The notes: a model not told the origin generated them from the letters alone. Positions 1 through 9,115 are shown, counted from the stretch's first letter. The stretch is DNA of 64,000 bases from Sphingomonas caseinilytica (GCF_023516455.1 NZ_JAMGBA010000001.1:930001-994000); one strand, 5' to 3'. A program made the numbers and translations.

Positions 1-50
1 CGGTCAAGGACTGTGAGGGTGTCGGAATGGACCCTGAAACTAGTTCAGAG

Positions 51-132
51 TGACGGATGTCTGGGAGACATCCGGCAGGCTGAACTCAGGGTGACGGATG
101 TCTGGGAGACATCCGGCAGGCTGAACTCAGGG
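51..132. repeat. Two tandem 41-bp hairpin repeats
   Basis: Two identical 41-bp units lie at 51-91 and 92-132, and a third begins TGACGG at 133 inside the next gene. Each unit contains CGGATGTCT, a GGG loop and AGACATCCG, a perfect 9-bp stem. A related fragment, CCTGAAACTAGTTCAG, precedes them at about 33-48. The array abuts the phosphotransferase start, so it may belong to its 5' leader. It is probably a REP-like intergenic family; the rest of the genome is needed to tell. Confidence 0.85.
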
Positions 133-146
133 TGACGGGAGAAAGT

Positions 147-1217
147 GTGGATCGCACCGAAGCCAATAGCGGTACGCGCGAGGTAACTGAGCGCCTCCGC
201 TTCGACGTCGCCAGACTCGAACGCTGGATGGCGGATCATGTACCGGGCATCGTCGGCCCACTGAGCGTAAGCCAGTTCAAGGGCGGCCAATCCAACCCGA
301 CCTACAGGATCGATACTCCGTCCGGCCGCTCCTTCGTCCTCCGCCGCAAGCCGCCCGGGAAGCTGCTGCCGGGTGCCCACGCCGTCGACCGCGAAGCGCG
401 GGTGATGAGCGCACTTGGCAAGCAAGGCTTCCCGGTGCCGCACGTCTATGGCCATTGCGATGATGCCGACGTCATCGGCACCCCCTTCTTCCTGATGGAT
501 ATGGTCGACGGCCGGATCATCTGGGAGGCGACCTTCCCCGGTCTCACCAAGGCAATTCGGGCAGCTCATTTCGATGCGATGAACGCAACCATCGCGAAGC
601 TTCACAGCTTCGATCCCGATGAGATTGGCCTCGGTGATTATGGCCGTGCAAGCGGCTTCGTCGAACGGCAGGTCGCGCGCTGGTCCAAGCAATATGAAAC
701 CGACGTCGAGGCCGGACGCGTCGTTGCGATGGATCACCTTACCGCCTGGCTGCGCGATCACCTCCCAACGGACAGCGGAGACGCCCGGATCGTTCACGGC
801 GATTTCCGGTGCGACAATATGATCTTCGCGCCCGATGAGGCACGGGTCGCGGCGGTGCTGGATTGGGAGTTGTCGACACTCGGAGATCCCGCGGCGGACT
901 TCGTCTACCACCTCCTGATGTACCGGATGCCGGCGGGAATGTTCACCGGACTCGCTGGTCTGGATTTCACCGAGCTCGGCATTCCGACCGAGCAGGAATA
1001 TGTCGATGCCTATTGCCGGCGGACCGGCCGGACCAGCCTGCCGAATCTCGACTATCTGGTGGTGTTCGTGATGTTTCGCCTGGCCGCCATTTGCCACGGC
1101 ATTCGTGGGCGCCTGGCACGAGGCAGCGCGTCGTCCGCCCACGCCGAAGCGACCGCCGCGCTGACGGAGCCTTTGGCCGAGCTTGCGCTGACGCAGGCCA
1201 AGTCCGCTCGCCTTTGA
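147..1217 (+). CDS. APH-family phosphotransferase (ACAD10/11 N-terminal type)
   Basis: This is a kinase-like phosphotransferase of the aminoglycoside/choline kinase fold, of the kind found alone or fused to acyl-CoA dehydrogenases. The Brenner-like motif HGDFRCDNM and the downstream DWE metal-binding triplet are both visible, as is the N-terminal GGQSNPT nucleotide-loop region. The substrate is unknown; relatives are linked to acyl-CoA or hydroxyacyl metabolism, and drug resistance should not be assumed. The frame is open from a GTG at 132, but GGGAGAA sits just before the GTG at 147, which I take as the start. The 132 codon would lie inside the upstream repeat. Confidence 0.85.
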   Translation: MDRTEANSGTREVTERLRFDVARLERWMADHVPGIVGPLSVSQFKGGQSNPTYRIDTPSGRSFVLRRKPPGKLLPGAHAVDREARVMSALGKQGFPVPHVYGHCDDADVIGTPFFLMDMVDGRIIWEATFPGLTKAIRAAHFDAMNATIAKLHSFDPDEIGLGDYGRASGFVERQVARWSKQYETDVEAGRVVAMDHLTAWLRDHLPTDSGDARIVHGDFRCDNMIFAPDEARVAAVLDWELSTLGDPAADFVYHLLMYRMPAGMFTGLAGLDFTELGIPTEQEYVDAYCRRTGRTSLPNLDYLVVFVMFRLAAICHGIRGRLARGSASSAHAEATAALTEPLAELALTQAKSARL

Positions 1218-1336
1218 TGCCAAATAATTTTATCGCCGGTTAATCGCGTCGGGGTGAGCGAGTCGCTTGCCTCCGGTGCGGAACGCAGCCGGGGGGCTTT
1301 GGCGATGCGATTTCGTGAGGCGTTGGGTCGTTGAGC

Positions 1337-3406
1337 ATGGACCAGCCAAGCCGAAGCTGGGCGGCGGACGCTGATCCGCTCGATAACGAGCAACCGACCG
1401 TCAAGACCGTCCTCGACGACCTCCGCAAAGTTCCCCTTGCCCGGCTGCTGGTCACGGCCTTCTTCATTCTTTGGGCGATCCTCTTTGCGCGCTTCAGTTG
1501 GGAAGCACCGGTCGACCTGCCTGCCATAGGCAAGACGATACCGATCGCAACGGACGCCGAACGCGCGCTGTTCGATTGGCGCCAGAGCGTAAGGGAGCCG
1601 CGCGTTGCCGAAGATCCGCGCATCGTCCTTATCCCCTATACGCAGGATACGCTTCGGGCGACCGCCAAGCGATCGCCGCTCGACCGGGCCATTCTTGCTC
1701 GCGCGCTGGCCAACATCGATCAATTGGGCGCCAAGGCCATCGGCATCGACATATTGATCGACCAGCCGCAGGCCGAAGACCCGCAGTTGGTTGCCACCTT
1801 GAAGGCCATGAAAACGCCGGTCTGGATCGCCTATGCCAACCGCCTGACCGCGATGGACGAGATCGAACAGTGGCAGCAGAAGTTCATGGACGATTGGTTC
1901 CGCAACCTGGCCGGGACACAGGTGCGGCCGAGCTCGATCCGGCTCGAGACGGATGGCGATAACGTGCTCCGTCGTTGGCCGGACTTGCCGGCCGGGCTTC
2001 CGCCATTCCTGCCCAACGTGCTGGCGGGCGCGAGGCCGGGCTTCAACTATCAGGGAAGTGTTGAATTCCGGGCGCCGCTGAATGCCGAGCGAAACGTCTT
2101 CTCCAGCTTCCAGATTGACTTGTTCGCAGATCCGGCGACGGCACCATTATTCGCCGACCAGCTTCGCGGGCGCACAGTGATCATCGGCGGTGAATTGCCC
2201 GACCGCGACCAGTTCGAAATCCCGTCGAGCCGCCTGGGCGGACCGACGATGAGCGGCCTTGAAGTTCATGCGACGATGGTTGCTCAGCTGCTTGACGGCC
2301 GCCTGCCCAGAACCGCGGGCTCCATGTCGCTTTGGAGCATCGCAATCCTGGTCGTGCTTTGCGGCGCCTTCACCGCGATGCTCGACGTCCGGCCGTGGGT
2401 CGTGGCGCTGGTCATCTTCGGCCAGCTCGCCTTCTTCGGATTTGCGCCCTTCTTCTTTGAATGGAACGGCATCGACACCTACGGCTTGCCGGCATTCGGC
2501 TGGCTCGGCGGCTGGGTCCTCGCTTACGCCGCGACCGGCGCGGCGGTGAGGGCAGTCGGATCGGAGCAGCGCCGCTACGCCCAGTCGGCGCTCGGCAAAT
2601 ACCTCCCGCGCGACATCGCCGCACAGATCTTGCGCGATCCCAAGAAGCTATCGCTCACTGGAGAGATGCGGCCGATCTACACGCTGTTCACCGACATCGA
2701 AGGGTTCACCAAGCTCAGCCACAATCTGCCGCCGGACCGGGTCGCGAGCCTGCTCAACGCCTATCTCGACGGCATGTGCGACATTGTCCTCGACCATGGC
2801 GGGACCATCGACAAGTTCGTGGGCGATGCCGTCGTCGCCTTCTGGGGAGCGCCGATCGCGCGTCCCGATGACGCCGACCGCGCGGTGGATGCGCTGGTCG
2901 ACATCGTGCGCTTCACCGACGAGTTTTCCGATCAGCATGAAGTTGACGGCAAGAGGTTCGGCCGTACCCGCGCCGGTCTCCATTATGGCGACGCCGTCGT
3001 CGGCAACTTCGGCGGCGAAGGACGGCTGAGCTACACCGCGCTGGGCGATGCGATGAACTGCGGCTCGCGCCTTGAGGGCGCCAACAAATATCTGAAATCG
3101 GCCGCGCTGGTGAGCGACGAGGCCAAGACCCAAAGCAGTCGCGATTTCTTCCGGCCGATGGGCCGCATCGTCCTTTCCGGCCGGGCAACGCCGATCGTCG
3201 TATGGGAACCGGTACCGGGCATCGATCCCGCCCTTCGTGCCGATTTGGAACGGTTGTGGTTGGCATTCGATGGCGGAGATCGTTCCGCGCTCGACGAAAT
3301 CGAGCAAATTTGCTTAACCCACGATAAGGATGCGGCGCTTTGCGCATTCGCCTGCCGGCTTCGGGAGGCGGGTCCGGGGGGCGCTACGATACTTGGGGAG
3401 AAATGA
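1337..3406 (+). CDS. CHASE2-domain adenylate/guanylate cyclase
   Basis: Membrane-bound class III nucleotidyl cyclase of about 690 residues. One transmembrane segment near residues 36-55 is followed by a periplasmic CHASE2 sensor (about 60-320), then three membrane segments (about 325-410) and a cytoplasmic cyclase domain. Catalytic features are present: FTDIEGFT and FVGDAVV carry the two metal-binding aspartates, and ALGDAMNCGSRLEG carries the transition-state Asn and Arg. Whether it makes cAMP or cGMP cannot be read safely. The ATG at 1337 is preferred to the TTG at 1331. It is the first gene of a three-gene operon, and the next start lies one base beyond its stop. Confidence 0.93.
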   Translation: MDQPSRSWAADADPLDNEQPTVKTVLDDLRKVPLARLLVTAFFILWAILFARFSWEAPVDLPAIGKTIPIATDAERALFDWRQSVREPRVAEDPRIVLIPYTQDTLRATAKRSPLDRAILARALANIDQLGAKAIGIDILIDQPQAEDPQLVATLKAMKTPVWIAYANRLTAMDEIEQWQQKFMDDWFRNLAGTQVRPSSIRLETDGDNVLRRWPDLPAGLPPFLPNVLAGARPGFNYQGSVEFRAPLNAERNVFSSFQIDLFADPATAPLFADQLRGRTVIIGGELPDRDQFEIPSSRLGGPTMSGLEVHATMVAQLLDGRLPRTAGSMSLWSIAILVVLCGAFTAMLDVRPWVVALVIFGQLAFFGFAPFFFEWNGIDTYGLPAFGWLGGWVLAYAATGAAVRAVGSEQRRYAQSALGKYLPRDIAAQILRDPKKLSLTGEMRPIYTLFTDIEGFTKLSHNLPPDRVASLLNAYLDGMCDIVLDHGGTIDKFVGDAVVAFWGAPIARPDDADRAVDALVDIVRFTDEFSDQHEVDGKRFGRTRAGLHYGDAVVGNFGGEGRLSYTALGDAMNCGSRLEGANKYLKSAALVSDEAKTQSSRDFFRPMGRIVLSGRATPIVVWEPVPGIDPALRADLERLWLAFDGGDRSALDEIEQICLTHDKDAALCAFACRLREAGPGGATILGEK

Positions 3407-3407
3407 G

Positions 3408-4097
3408 ATGGCCCGCATGTTGCTTATCGCCGCAAGTGCCGCAGCGATCCTTTCCTCGGCGACCGCGACAGCGGCGGTGCTGGTCGTGCGATCGTCGGGT
3501 CCGTCGGCGGGCGCCTATCCGCCGGGCAAGGCCTTGCCCGACGACCATGTCCTGAAGCTGAAGCCGAGCGATACGGTCATCCTGCTCGACTCGCGCGGCA
3601 CGCGCACGGTCCAGGGTCCCGGCAGTTTCAGCGTTTCCGCCAGCGCCGCTCCGGCAGCCGCGGTTCGAACCGCGGGTACCAGTGCCCGGCGGGTACGGCT
3701 CGGGGCAGTTCGCGGCACTGCAACGCGCAGCGTGTGGCAGGCCGACCTCGGCAGATCGGGCAATGTCTGCGTCGCCAATCCGGCTGACCTCGGCCTGTGG
3801 CGAGCGGACAGCAGCGCAGAAGCAAGCGTCACGCTGACCGATGCCGGCAGCGGCAACAAGGCGGATGTGAAATTCGCCCCGGGCCAGTCGATTGCGCCCT
3901 GGCCGGCCGGGCTTCCCGCGACTTCGGGTACCAAGGTGAATGTGACCGGGCTTTCGGCCCCGACGACGCTCACGCTTCGCGTCCTTACCCCTCTCCCGAC
4001 TGGGCTTGAGGGGATGGCGCAGGGCCTCATCCGCGCCAATTGCGAGGCGCAGCTCGACGTGCTGATCGACACCTTCAGCGCCCATTCGGAAGGCTGA
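3408..4097 (+). CDS. Exported protein of the cyclase operon, possibly FecR-like
   Basis: Unrecognised exported protein of 229 residues. A signal peptide ends near ATATAAV. The body is rich in Ala, Thr and Val and looks all-beta. The segment DHVLKLKPSDTVILLDSRGTR, followed by a stretch giving VQGPGSF, resembles the start of FecR-type domains, but the similarity is by eye and weak. GGGGAG precedes the ATG at 3408, and the gene follows the cyclase stop after one base, so the two are co-transcribed and probably translationally coupled. A role as periplasmic partner of the CHASE2 sensor is inferred from position alone. The frame remains open upstream to 3330, inside the cyclase gene. Confidence 0.75.
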   Translation: MARMLLIAASAAAILSSATATAAVLVVRSSGPSAGAYPPGKALPDDHVLKLKPSDTVILLDSRGTRTVQGPGSFSVSASAAPAAAVRTAGTSARRVRLGAVRGTATRSVWQADLGRSGNVCVANPADLGLWRADSSAEASVTLTDAGSGNKADVKFAPGQSIAPWPAGLPATSGTKVNVTGLSAPTTLTLRVLTPLPTGLEGMAQGLIRANCEAQLDVLIDTFSAHSEG

Positions 4098-4105
4098 TCG
4101 AACCC

Positions 4106-4765
4106 ATGAGCATGGCACTTGGCCTGTACTTCGCCATCTTCGCTGTGCTGCTGGTCGCACTGCTGGTCAGGGCAAGGCTTGGAAATCACATCCTTATCGG
4201 CGTCGTTGGCGCCATCGGCCTCATTTATGGCGTCTGGATCCACGGCTTTCTCGCGGGCGTCCTCCCGCTGCTGATCCTGCTCGTCGCGGGCGTCCAGGTC
4301 GCGAGTGTCGTTGCGGCCAACAAGACCGCCAAGTTCAGCGCCGAAGAAAAGTTGATGCTGGAAGGACCGCTTGCGGGCTTAGGCAGGGCGCAGGCGCGCC
4401 GCCTGATGGACCAGGGCATCTGGATGGACGCGCGCGAAGGCGATGTGCTGGTCAAGGCGGGCGAGCCGGCAGCCCAGCTCTATTATCTCGCCACCGGTGC
4501 CGGGGATGTGCACTCACGCGGCAAGCTGGTGGGACGCGTTGTTCCGGGACAGCTCATCGGCGAAGCGACGGTCTTGGGCGAGGCAGCGGCCATTGCCACC
4601 GTAACCGTCACCGAACCTGCCCGCATCTGGTGCGCGCAGGGCCGCACCCTCAATGCCTATCTCGCGGCAAATCCCGATGCCCGCCATGCCCTGGAGCATA
4701 GCTTCACGGTCAGCCTTCGGGAGAAGCTGGACGCGATGAACCGCGCCGCCTCTCCCGAAGAATAA
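4106..4765 (+). CDS. Popeye-like membrane cyclic-nucleotide-binding protein
   Basis: A 219-residue protein with three N-terminal membrane helices (about residues 5-22, 28-45 and 48-70) followed by a cyclic-nucleotide-binding-like domain (about 80-205). This is the layout of eukaryotic Popeye (POPDC) proteins, which are membrane cAMP effectors. The presumed phosphate-binding cassette is IGEATVLGEAAAIATV (151-166). It keeps Gly-Glu and the Ala-Thr-Val end but has no arginine where CRP-type domains place one, so binding may be divergent or lost. It lies 8 bases after the exported protein and ends the cyclase operon, so it is a natural effector for the cyclase product. Start ATG at 4106. Confidence 0.8.
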   Translation: MSMALGLYFAIFAVLLVALLVRARLGNHILIGVVGAIGLIYGVWIHGFLAGVLPLLILLVAGVQVASVVAANKTAKFSAEEKLMLEGPLAGLGRAQARRLMDQGIWMDAREGDVLVKAGEPAAQLYYLATGAGDVHSRGKLVGRVVPGQLIGEATVLGEAAAIATVTVTEPARIWCAQGRTLNAYLAANPDARHALEHSFTVSLREKLDAMNRAASPEE

Positions 4766-4771
4766 TCCGGA

Positions 4772-6910
4772 CTAGTTGGTCGGGAAGCCCCGCCGCTTCA
4801 GCAGCGCATCGACATTGGGATCGCGGCCGCGGAACTGGCGATAGGCTTCGGCCCGGTCGGTCTCATTGCCGGTCGAAAGCAAATAAGTCCGGAAGCCATC
4901 CGCGATCTTGCGATCGTAGGGATTGCCGGTGGCCTCGAACGCTTCCCACGTGTCGGCGTCCATCGTTTCCGACCAGAGGTAGCTGTAATAGCCCGCCGAA
5001 TAGCTGTCCGACGAGAAGAGGTGCCCGAACTGCGGCAGGCGGTGACGCATCACCATTTCCTTGGGCATGTCGAGCTTGGCAAGCGCCTCGCGCTCGAACT
5101 TGTCGGCGTCGATCACGCCGTCAGGCTTGGTGTGGAGCATCATGTCCACCAGCGCCGACGAGAGATATTCGACCGTTGCAAAGCCCTGGTTGAACGTCTC
5201 CGAGGCCTCGATCTTCTTGACCAACGCTTCCGGCATCGCTTCGCCCGTCTGATAGTGGCGCGCGAACTTGTCGAGCACCGGCCGGGTCATCAGCCAATTC
5301 TCATTCACCTGGCTCGGATATTCCACGAAGTCGCGGGGTGAGCCGCCCAGCGACGGATATTTCACGTCGCTGAGATAATAGTGAATGGCGTGGCCGAACT
5401 CATGCCACAGCGTCTCGGCGTCGGTCAGGCTGATCAGCACCGGCTTTCCGGGCGAAGGCTTGGTGAAGTTGTTGTTGTTCGATCCGATCACGATCTTGTC
5501 GCCGAGCAGGCCGGCGCGGCTGCGATAGGTGGTCGCCCATGCACCCGACCTTTTGCCCTGGCGAGCATAGGTATCGAGGTAGAACAGGCCGGTGACCTCG
5601 CCGGTCTTGGCGTTGCTGACCTCGAACGTGCGGACGTCCGGATTGAAGACCGGGACCTTGCCGGTGTTTTCGGTGAATTTCAGATCGTAAAGCTGCTCGG
5701 CCGACCAGAACATGCCCTTCACGAGATTGTCGAGCGCCAGGTACGGCTTAATCTCTTCCTGGCTAAGGTCGTACTTCGCCTTCCGCACCTTCTCCTGGTA
5801 GAAGCGATAGTCCCACGGCTCGATGGTCGAAACGCCGTCCTTGGCCGCAAACGGCTTCATGTCGGCGACTTCCTGGTGGACCCGCGCGACGGCCGGCTTC
5901 CACACTCGCATCATCAGGTCCATCGCCTTTGCGGGCGACTTGGCCATCGTGTCCTGCATCCGCCAATCGGCGTGCGTCGCAAAACCGAGCAGCTTGGCGC
6001 GATCAGAGCGCAGCTTCACGATTTGGGCGATCAGCGCGTTCGTATCGTTGGCATTGCCGTTGTCGCCACGCTGGACAAAAGCCTGCCAGACCTTCTCGCG
6101 GAAGGCGCGGTTGGTGCCGAAGCTCAGGACCGGCTCGACTGCCGAGCGGGTGTTGGCGATGGCGTAGGTGCCGGCGGCCTGGCCTGCTTCCTTTGCGGCA
6201 GCAGCGGCAGCGTCCTTTACGTCGGCCGGAACGCCGGCGAGGTCGGCCTCGGTGGCCTGCGTATAGGTCGACTCATCGGCCAGCAGCTTCGCGTTGAAGT
6301 CGGAGAAAGCCGTAGCCAGCTGCTGATTGTAATTCGACAGCTGCGTTTTTTGCGCTTCGTCGAGCTTGGCGCCGCGGCGGACGAAACCCTCATAGGTCCG
6401 CGTCAGCAGCCGCTTCTGCTTGGCATCAAGGCCAAGCTGGTCGCGTTGCTCGTAAAGCCGCTCGATGCGCTTGAAGAGCGCGCCATTGAGATTGATCTTG
6501 TCGTAAGCAGCCGAGAGTTTCGGCGACCATTCCTTGTTGATCGCCTGCACTTCGGGCGTCGAAAGGTTACTCGAATAGACGCCGAAAATCGACCCGACAT
6601 AGTCAAGACGCTCGCCGGAGCGCTCCATGGCTTCGATCGTATTCTCGAACGTCGGCTCTGCCGAGTTGTTGGCGATGGCGTCGATTTCCTGGAGCATCTC
6701 GTCGATGGCGAACTGGAAAGCGGGCGCGAACTGCGCGGGCTTTACCTGATCCCATGGCGGAACGCCGTCGTAAGGACCGGTCCACTTCTTGAGCAGGATA
6801 TTGTCGGGAACGACCGCGGTCGCTGCGCCAGCGGTGGAGGCCTGTGCGGCAAATGCCGGTGCTGCCGACATGGCAATTGCGGCCGCGCCGGCCAAAAGCA
6901 GATTCTTCAA
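4772..6910 (-). CDS. M3 family metallopeptidase (Dcp-like peptidyl-dipeptidase)
   Basis: Exported zinc peptidase of 712 residues, the usual length for M3 oligopeptidases. A signal peptide (about residues 1-22, ending AFAAQA) indicates a periplasmic location. The zinc motif HEFGH lies near residue 502 in TLWHEFGHAIHYYL, and the downstream zinc-ligand glutamate region follows. Closest in layout to peptidyl-dipeptidase Dcp, which removes C-terminal dipeptides from peptides. It is transcribed convergently with the cyclase operon, with only six bases between the two stops. It appears to be a single-gene unit. Confidence 0.93.
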   Translation of the reverse strand: MKNLLLAGAAAIAMSAAPAFAAQASTAGAATAVVPDNILLKKWTGPYDGVPPWDQVKPAQFAPAFQFAIDEMLQEIDAIANNSAEPTFENTIEAMERSGERLDYVGSIFGVYSSNLSTPEVQAINKEWSPKLSAAYDKINLNGALFKRIERLYEQRDQLGLDAKQKRLLTRTYEGFVRRGAKLDEAQKTQLSNYNQQLATAFSDFNAKLLADESTYTQATEADLAGVPADVKDAAAAAAKEAGQAAGTYAIANTRSAVEPVLSFGTNRAFREKVWQAFVQRGDNGNANDTNALIAQIVKLRSDRAKLLGFATHADWRMQDTMAKSPAKAMDLMMRVWKPAVARVHQEVADMKPFAAKDGVSTIEPWDYRFYQEKVRKAKYDLSQEEIKPYLALDNLVKGMFWSAEQLYDLKFTENTGKVPVFNPDVRTFEVSNAKTGEVTGLFYLDTYARQGKRSGAWATTYRSRAGLLGDKIVIGSNNNNFTKPSPGKPVLISLTDAETLWHEFGHAIHYYLSDVKYPSLGGSPRDFVEYPSQVNENWLMTRPVLDKFARHYQTGEAMPEALVKKIEASETFNQGFATVEYLSSALVDMMLHTKPDGVIDADKFEREALAKLDMPKEMVMRHRLPQFGHLFSSDSYSAGYYSYLWSETMDADTWEAFEATGNPYDRKIADGFRTYLLSTGNETDRAEAYRQFRGRDPNVDALLKRRGFPTN

Positions 6911-7019
6911 CTTAAACCCCTCCCAGGAAACGCAAAAAAATTTGCCCGCCCCCTAGCCGCTTTGGACTGAACCGGGCGCAACCAATTCGACAAGCGGCGG
7001 AAAGGCTCGATGAAGGGAG

Positions 7020-7538
7020 TCAGTCGAGAATGTCCGCCGCCAGCAACAACAGCATCTTCGTGTCGATTGCGCAGCCTTCCGCCCGCTTTCGCTCGACAAA
7101 GGCCGGAATGTCATGCCGCGGGACGAGATGAACCTCGATCTCCTCATGCTCATTCCCACCGCCATCGCCAATCCGGCGCACCCCGTGCGCGCGAACCAGC
7201 GTATATCCTTCGGCGACCATCCCCGGCGAACTATGAAACTCTCCGATCACCTCGATACTTTCGGCGGTAAAGCCGGTTTCTTCTTCCAATTCTTTTACGG
7301 CCGTTCCTTCGACGGTCGCCAGGGGATCCTCGTCACCTACCAGGCCGGCCGGCAATTCGATGCATTTGCGGCCACCGAGCGGAACCCGACGTTGTTCGAT
7401 CAACACGACCTTGCCGTCATGTTCCGCAAGGATCACGACCGCATGTACGCCGCCGCAGCGCTCGACATATTCCCAGGTCCCTTCACGGACGATGCGAAGA
7501 TATTTGCCTTCCCATTCGACAGTCTTCGCGCCGCTCAT
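7020..7538 (-). CDS. Nudix hydrolase, ADP-ribose pyrophosphatase-like
   Basis: Cytoplasmic Nudix enzyme of 172 residues. The catalytic region reads LPAGLVGDEDP, then KELEEETGF, which supplies the REUxEE part of the Nudix box with Lys for Arg. The spacing between the leading glycine and the KEL segment is a few residues longer than the textbook pattern, as in some ADP-ribose and sugar-nucleotide pyrophosphatases. Its ATG overlaps the stop of the upstream TPM gene by four bases (7535-7538), so it is the last gene of the lemA-TPM-TPM operon. The exact substrate cannot be read from the sequence. Confidence 0.88.
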   Translation of the reverse strand: MSGAKTVEWEGKYLRIVREGTWEYVERCGGVHAVVILAEHDGKVVLIEQRRVPLGGRKCIELPAGLVGDEDPLATVEGTAVKELEEETGFTAESIEVIGEFHSSPGMVAEGYTLVRAHGVRRIGDGGGNEHEEIEVHLVPRHDIPAFVERKRAEGCAIDTKMLLLLAADILD

Positions 7539-8206
7539 AGCTCGATCAGCTTGTCCGGAATTTCGTTGGTATCCTCGGAGCTCTTGGGGAAGTGCTCGGC
7601 AAGCACATCGCCGATGATCCCGACCGCCGCGACGATCCCGTCGCCGGGCCTACCTGCCTTCACTTCGGTCAGCAAAGCGGTCATCGCCTCGCCCCAGGTA
7701 TCGGGCGTTGTAACCTTGGTGATCGCTTCGTCGGCGACGATTTCCGCGCGGTGTTCGGCCATCGACAGGTAGATTAGAATTCCGGTGCGGCCGATGGTTC
7801 GCCGCTCTCCGCCCGTCTTGAACAGCATGATCGCCCGGCGCCGGACCCGCCGCGTCTTGGTCGCACCGGGTGTCAGCAGCATGCGCAGCGGCCGCCACTT
7901 AAGCAGGAACAGCACCACCAGGAACTTGAGCAGCGCGAAAAACAGCAAAAGGGTCAGCAGTTCGCGAAGCCCCGGCTCCGCCGACCAGCCGGTGAACAGA
8001 TCGTACCACCAGGTGAGAAACTGCGGCATCGCGGCAAAGAAGGCGAGCGCGGCGACCATGGCCAAAACCGCCCAGTGAAGGCCGACATCGTGATAAGCGT
8101 CGGACTGATCCGCGCTGATGGCAATGATCTCGCCATCGCTCTTCTGCTCCGCGGCCGCGATTGCGGCGCTGACCCGCGCATGGTCTTCAGCGGAAAGCCT
8201 CAGCAT
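7535..8206 (-). CDS. TPM-domain membrane protein
   Basis: A 223-residue protein with a TPM (YgcG/TPM_phosphatase) type domain interrupted by a hydrophobic region. The N-terminus MLRLSAEDHARVSAAIAAAE with following SDGEIIAI is typical of the short TPM subfamily. Two membrane helices lie at about residues 45-115. The ATG at 8206 overlaps the stop of the upstream TPM gene in a TGATG arrangement, which sets the start; the longer frame back to 8350 is only a shadow of the neighbour's glycine-rich tail. Together with lemA and the other TPM gene it probably acts at the membrane in envelope maintenance, but the biochemical role of these proteins is unsettled. Confidence 0.87.
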   Translation of the reverse strand: MLRLSAEDHARVSAAIAAAEQKSDGEIIAISADQSDAYHDVGLHWAVLAMVAALAFFAAMPQFLTWWYDLFTGWSAEPGLRELLTLLLFFALLKFLVVLFLLKWRPLRMLLTPGATKTRRVRRRAIMLFKTGGERRTIGRTGILIYLSMAEHRAEIVADEAITKVTTPDTWGEAMTALLTEVKAGRPGDGIVAAVGIIGDVLAEHFPKSSEDTNEIPDKLIEL

Positions 8207-9057
8207 CACCACCCCCCCGAAGCGCCGCCACCGCCGAACGAGCCGCCGCCGCCGGAGAATCCGCCGAAGCCACCGCCACCGCCTCCCCAGCCGCCACCGC
8301 CCCAACCTCCGCTGCCGCGCGAGCCACGGGTCAGGGCGTCGAGGCCCCAAAGGATGACGGCGACGTCGCCACTATCTAGGCCGCCGCGCCGCCGGCCCTT
8401 GCCGCGATACCGCCTGCCGCCGGCCGCACGGGCGATCGAGCCGATGATCACGAAGAAGATGATCACGATGAAAATGACGGGGATCGGATTGACGTCACGG
8501 TCCTGCCGCTTCGCTTCCTTCGCGCCAATCTCCTGGGCGCGCTTTGCGGCCTCGGCTTCCGGAAGTTCCATCTGCTTCACGATCTGATCGGCGCCCGCCG
8601 AAATGCCGCCGGGAAGGTCGCCCGCCTTGAACCGCGGCAGGATGCTTTCCCGGATGATGATGCTGGACAGTGCGTCGGTCAGGAAGACGCGTGCGCCATA
8701 GCCGGTTTCGATCCTGACTTTGCGTTCCGCCGGCGCCACCAGCAGGATAACGCCGTCGTCTTTCTGCTCGTCACCGATCTTCCATTCGCGGCCCAGGCGA
8801 TAGCCATAGTCCTCAATGGGCCGCCCCTCGAGGCTGGACACCGTTGCAATGACAAACTGCCGCCCGGTCCGCTTTTCGAGCGCATCCGATTTGGCGCTGA
8901 GGTCGGCTTCCTCGGCAGGGCTGAGCAGATTGGCCTGGTCAACCACCCGCCCGGTGAGCTTGGGAAAGGTCTGGGCATGCGCGGGCGATGAAACCAGAAG
9001 CATGAACGCCGCCAGCAGCAATCCAATGACGTCACCCCAGCGAAGGCTGGGGCCCAT
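8206..9057 (-). CDS. TPM-domain (YgcG-type) protein with Gly-rich tail
   Basis: Exported, membrane-anchored TPM protein of about 283 residues. The signal-like helix (GLLLAAFMLL) ends at PAHAQ, then comes a TPM domain (TGRVVDQANLLSP, RQFVIATV, RKVRIETGYG), a membrane helix (IFVIIFF region) and a Gly/Ser/Trp-rich tail, the classic YgcG layout. The start is ambiguous: ATG 9057 or ATG 9126. Both lie in the REP-like repeat at 9028-9115, so the first residues are repeat-derived either way. The 9126 start is three bases beyond the lemA stop and would add 23 residues of pure repeat translation. It overlaps the second TPM gene. Confidence 0.88.
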   Translation of the reverse strand: MGPSLRWGDVIGLLLAAFMLLVSSPAHAQTFPKLTGRVVDQANLLSPAEEADLSAKSDALEKRTGRQFVIATVSSLEGRPIEDYGYRLGREWKIGDEQKDDGVILLVAPAERKVRIETGYGARVFLTDALSSIIIRESILPRFKAGDLPGGISAGADQIVKQMELPEAEAAKRAQEIGAKEAKRQDRDVNPIPVIFIVIIFFVIIGSIARAAGGRRYRGKGRRRGGLDSGDVAVILWGLDALTRGSRGSGGWGGGGWGGGGGGFGGFSGGGGSFGGGGASGGW

Positions 9058-9115
9058 GTCATCCCGCCGCACCGATGCGACGGGACATGGATGCCAGCCT
9101 TCGCTGGCATGACGG
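9028..9115. repeat. REP-like double-hairpin element, family B
   Basis: Two strong hairpins, CCCCAGCGAAGGCTGGGG and TGCCAGCCTTCGCTGGCA, are separated by a GC-rich linker and bounded by GTCA/TGAC ends. The same architecture occurs at 52651-52715, and a single half-copy at 30446-30467. Here the element fills the gap between lemA and the TPM gene and provides the latter's start codon. Confidence 0.88.

Noticed and set aside
45..1223. 392-codon frame on the minus strand
   Set aside because: It is antisense to the phosphotransferase, whose motifs and ribosome-binding site are clear; the frame is a product of high GC.
5381..6970. 529-codon plus-strand frame
   Set aside because: Shadow of the M3 peptidase; no recognisable domain and an Arg/Leu/Val-rich composition.
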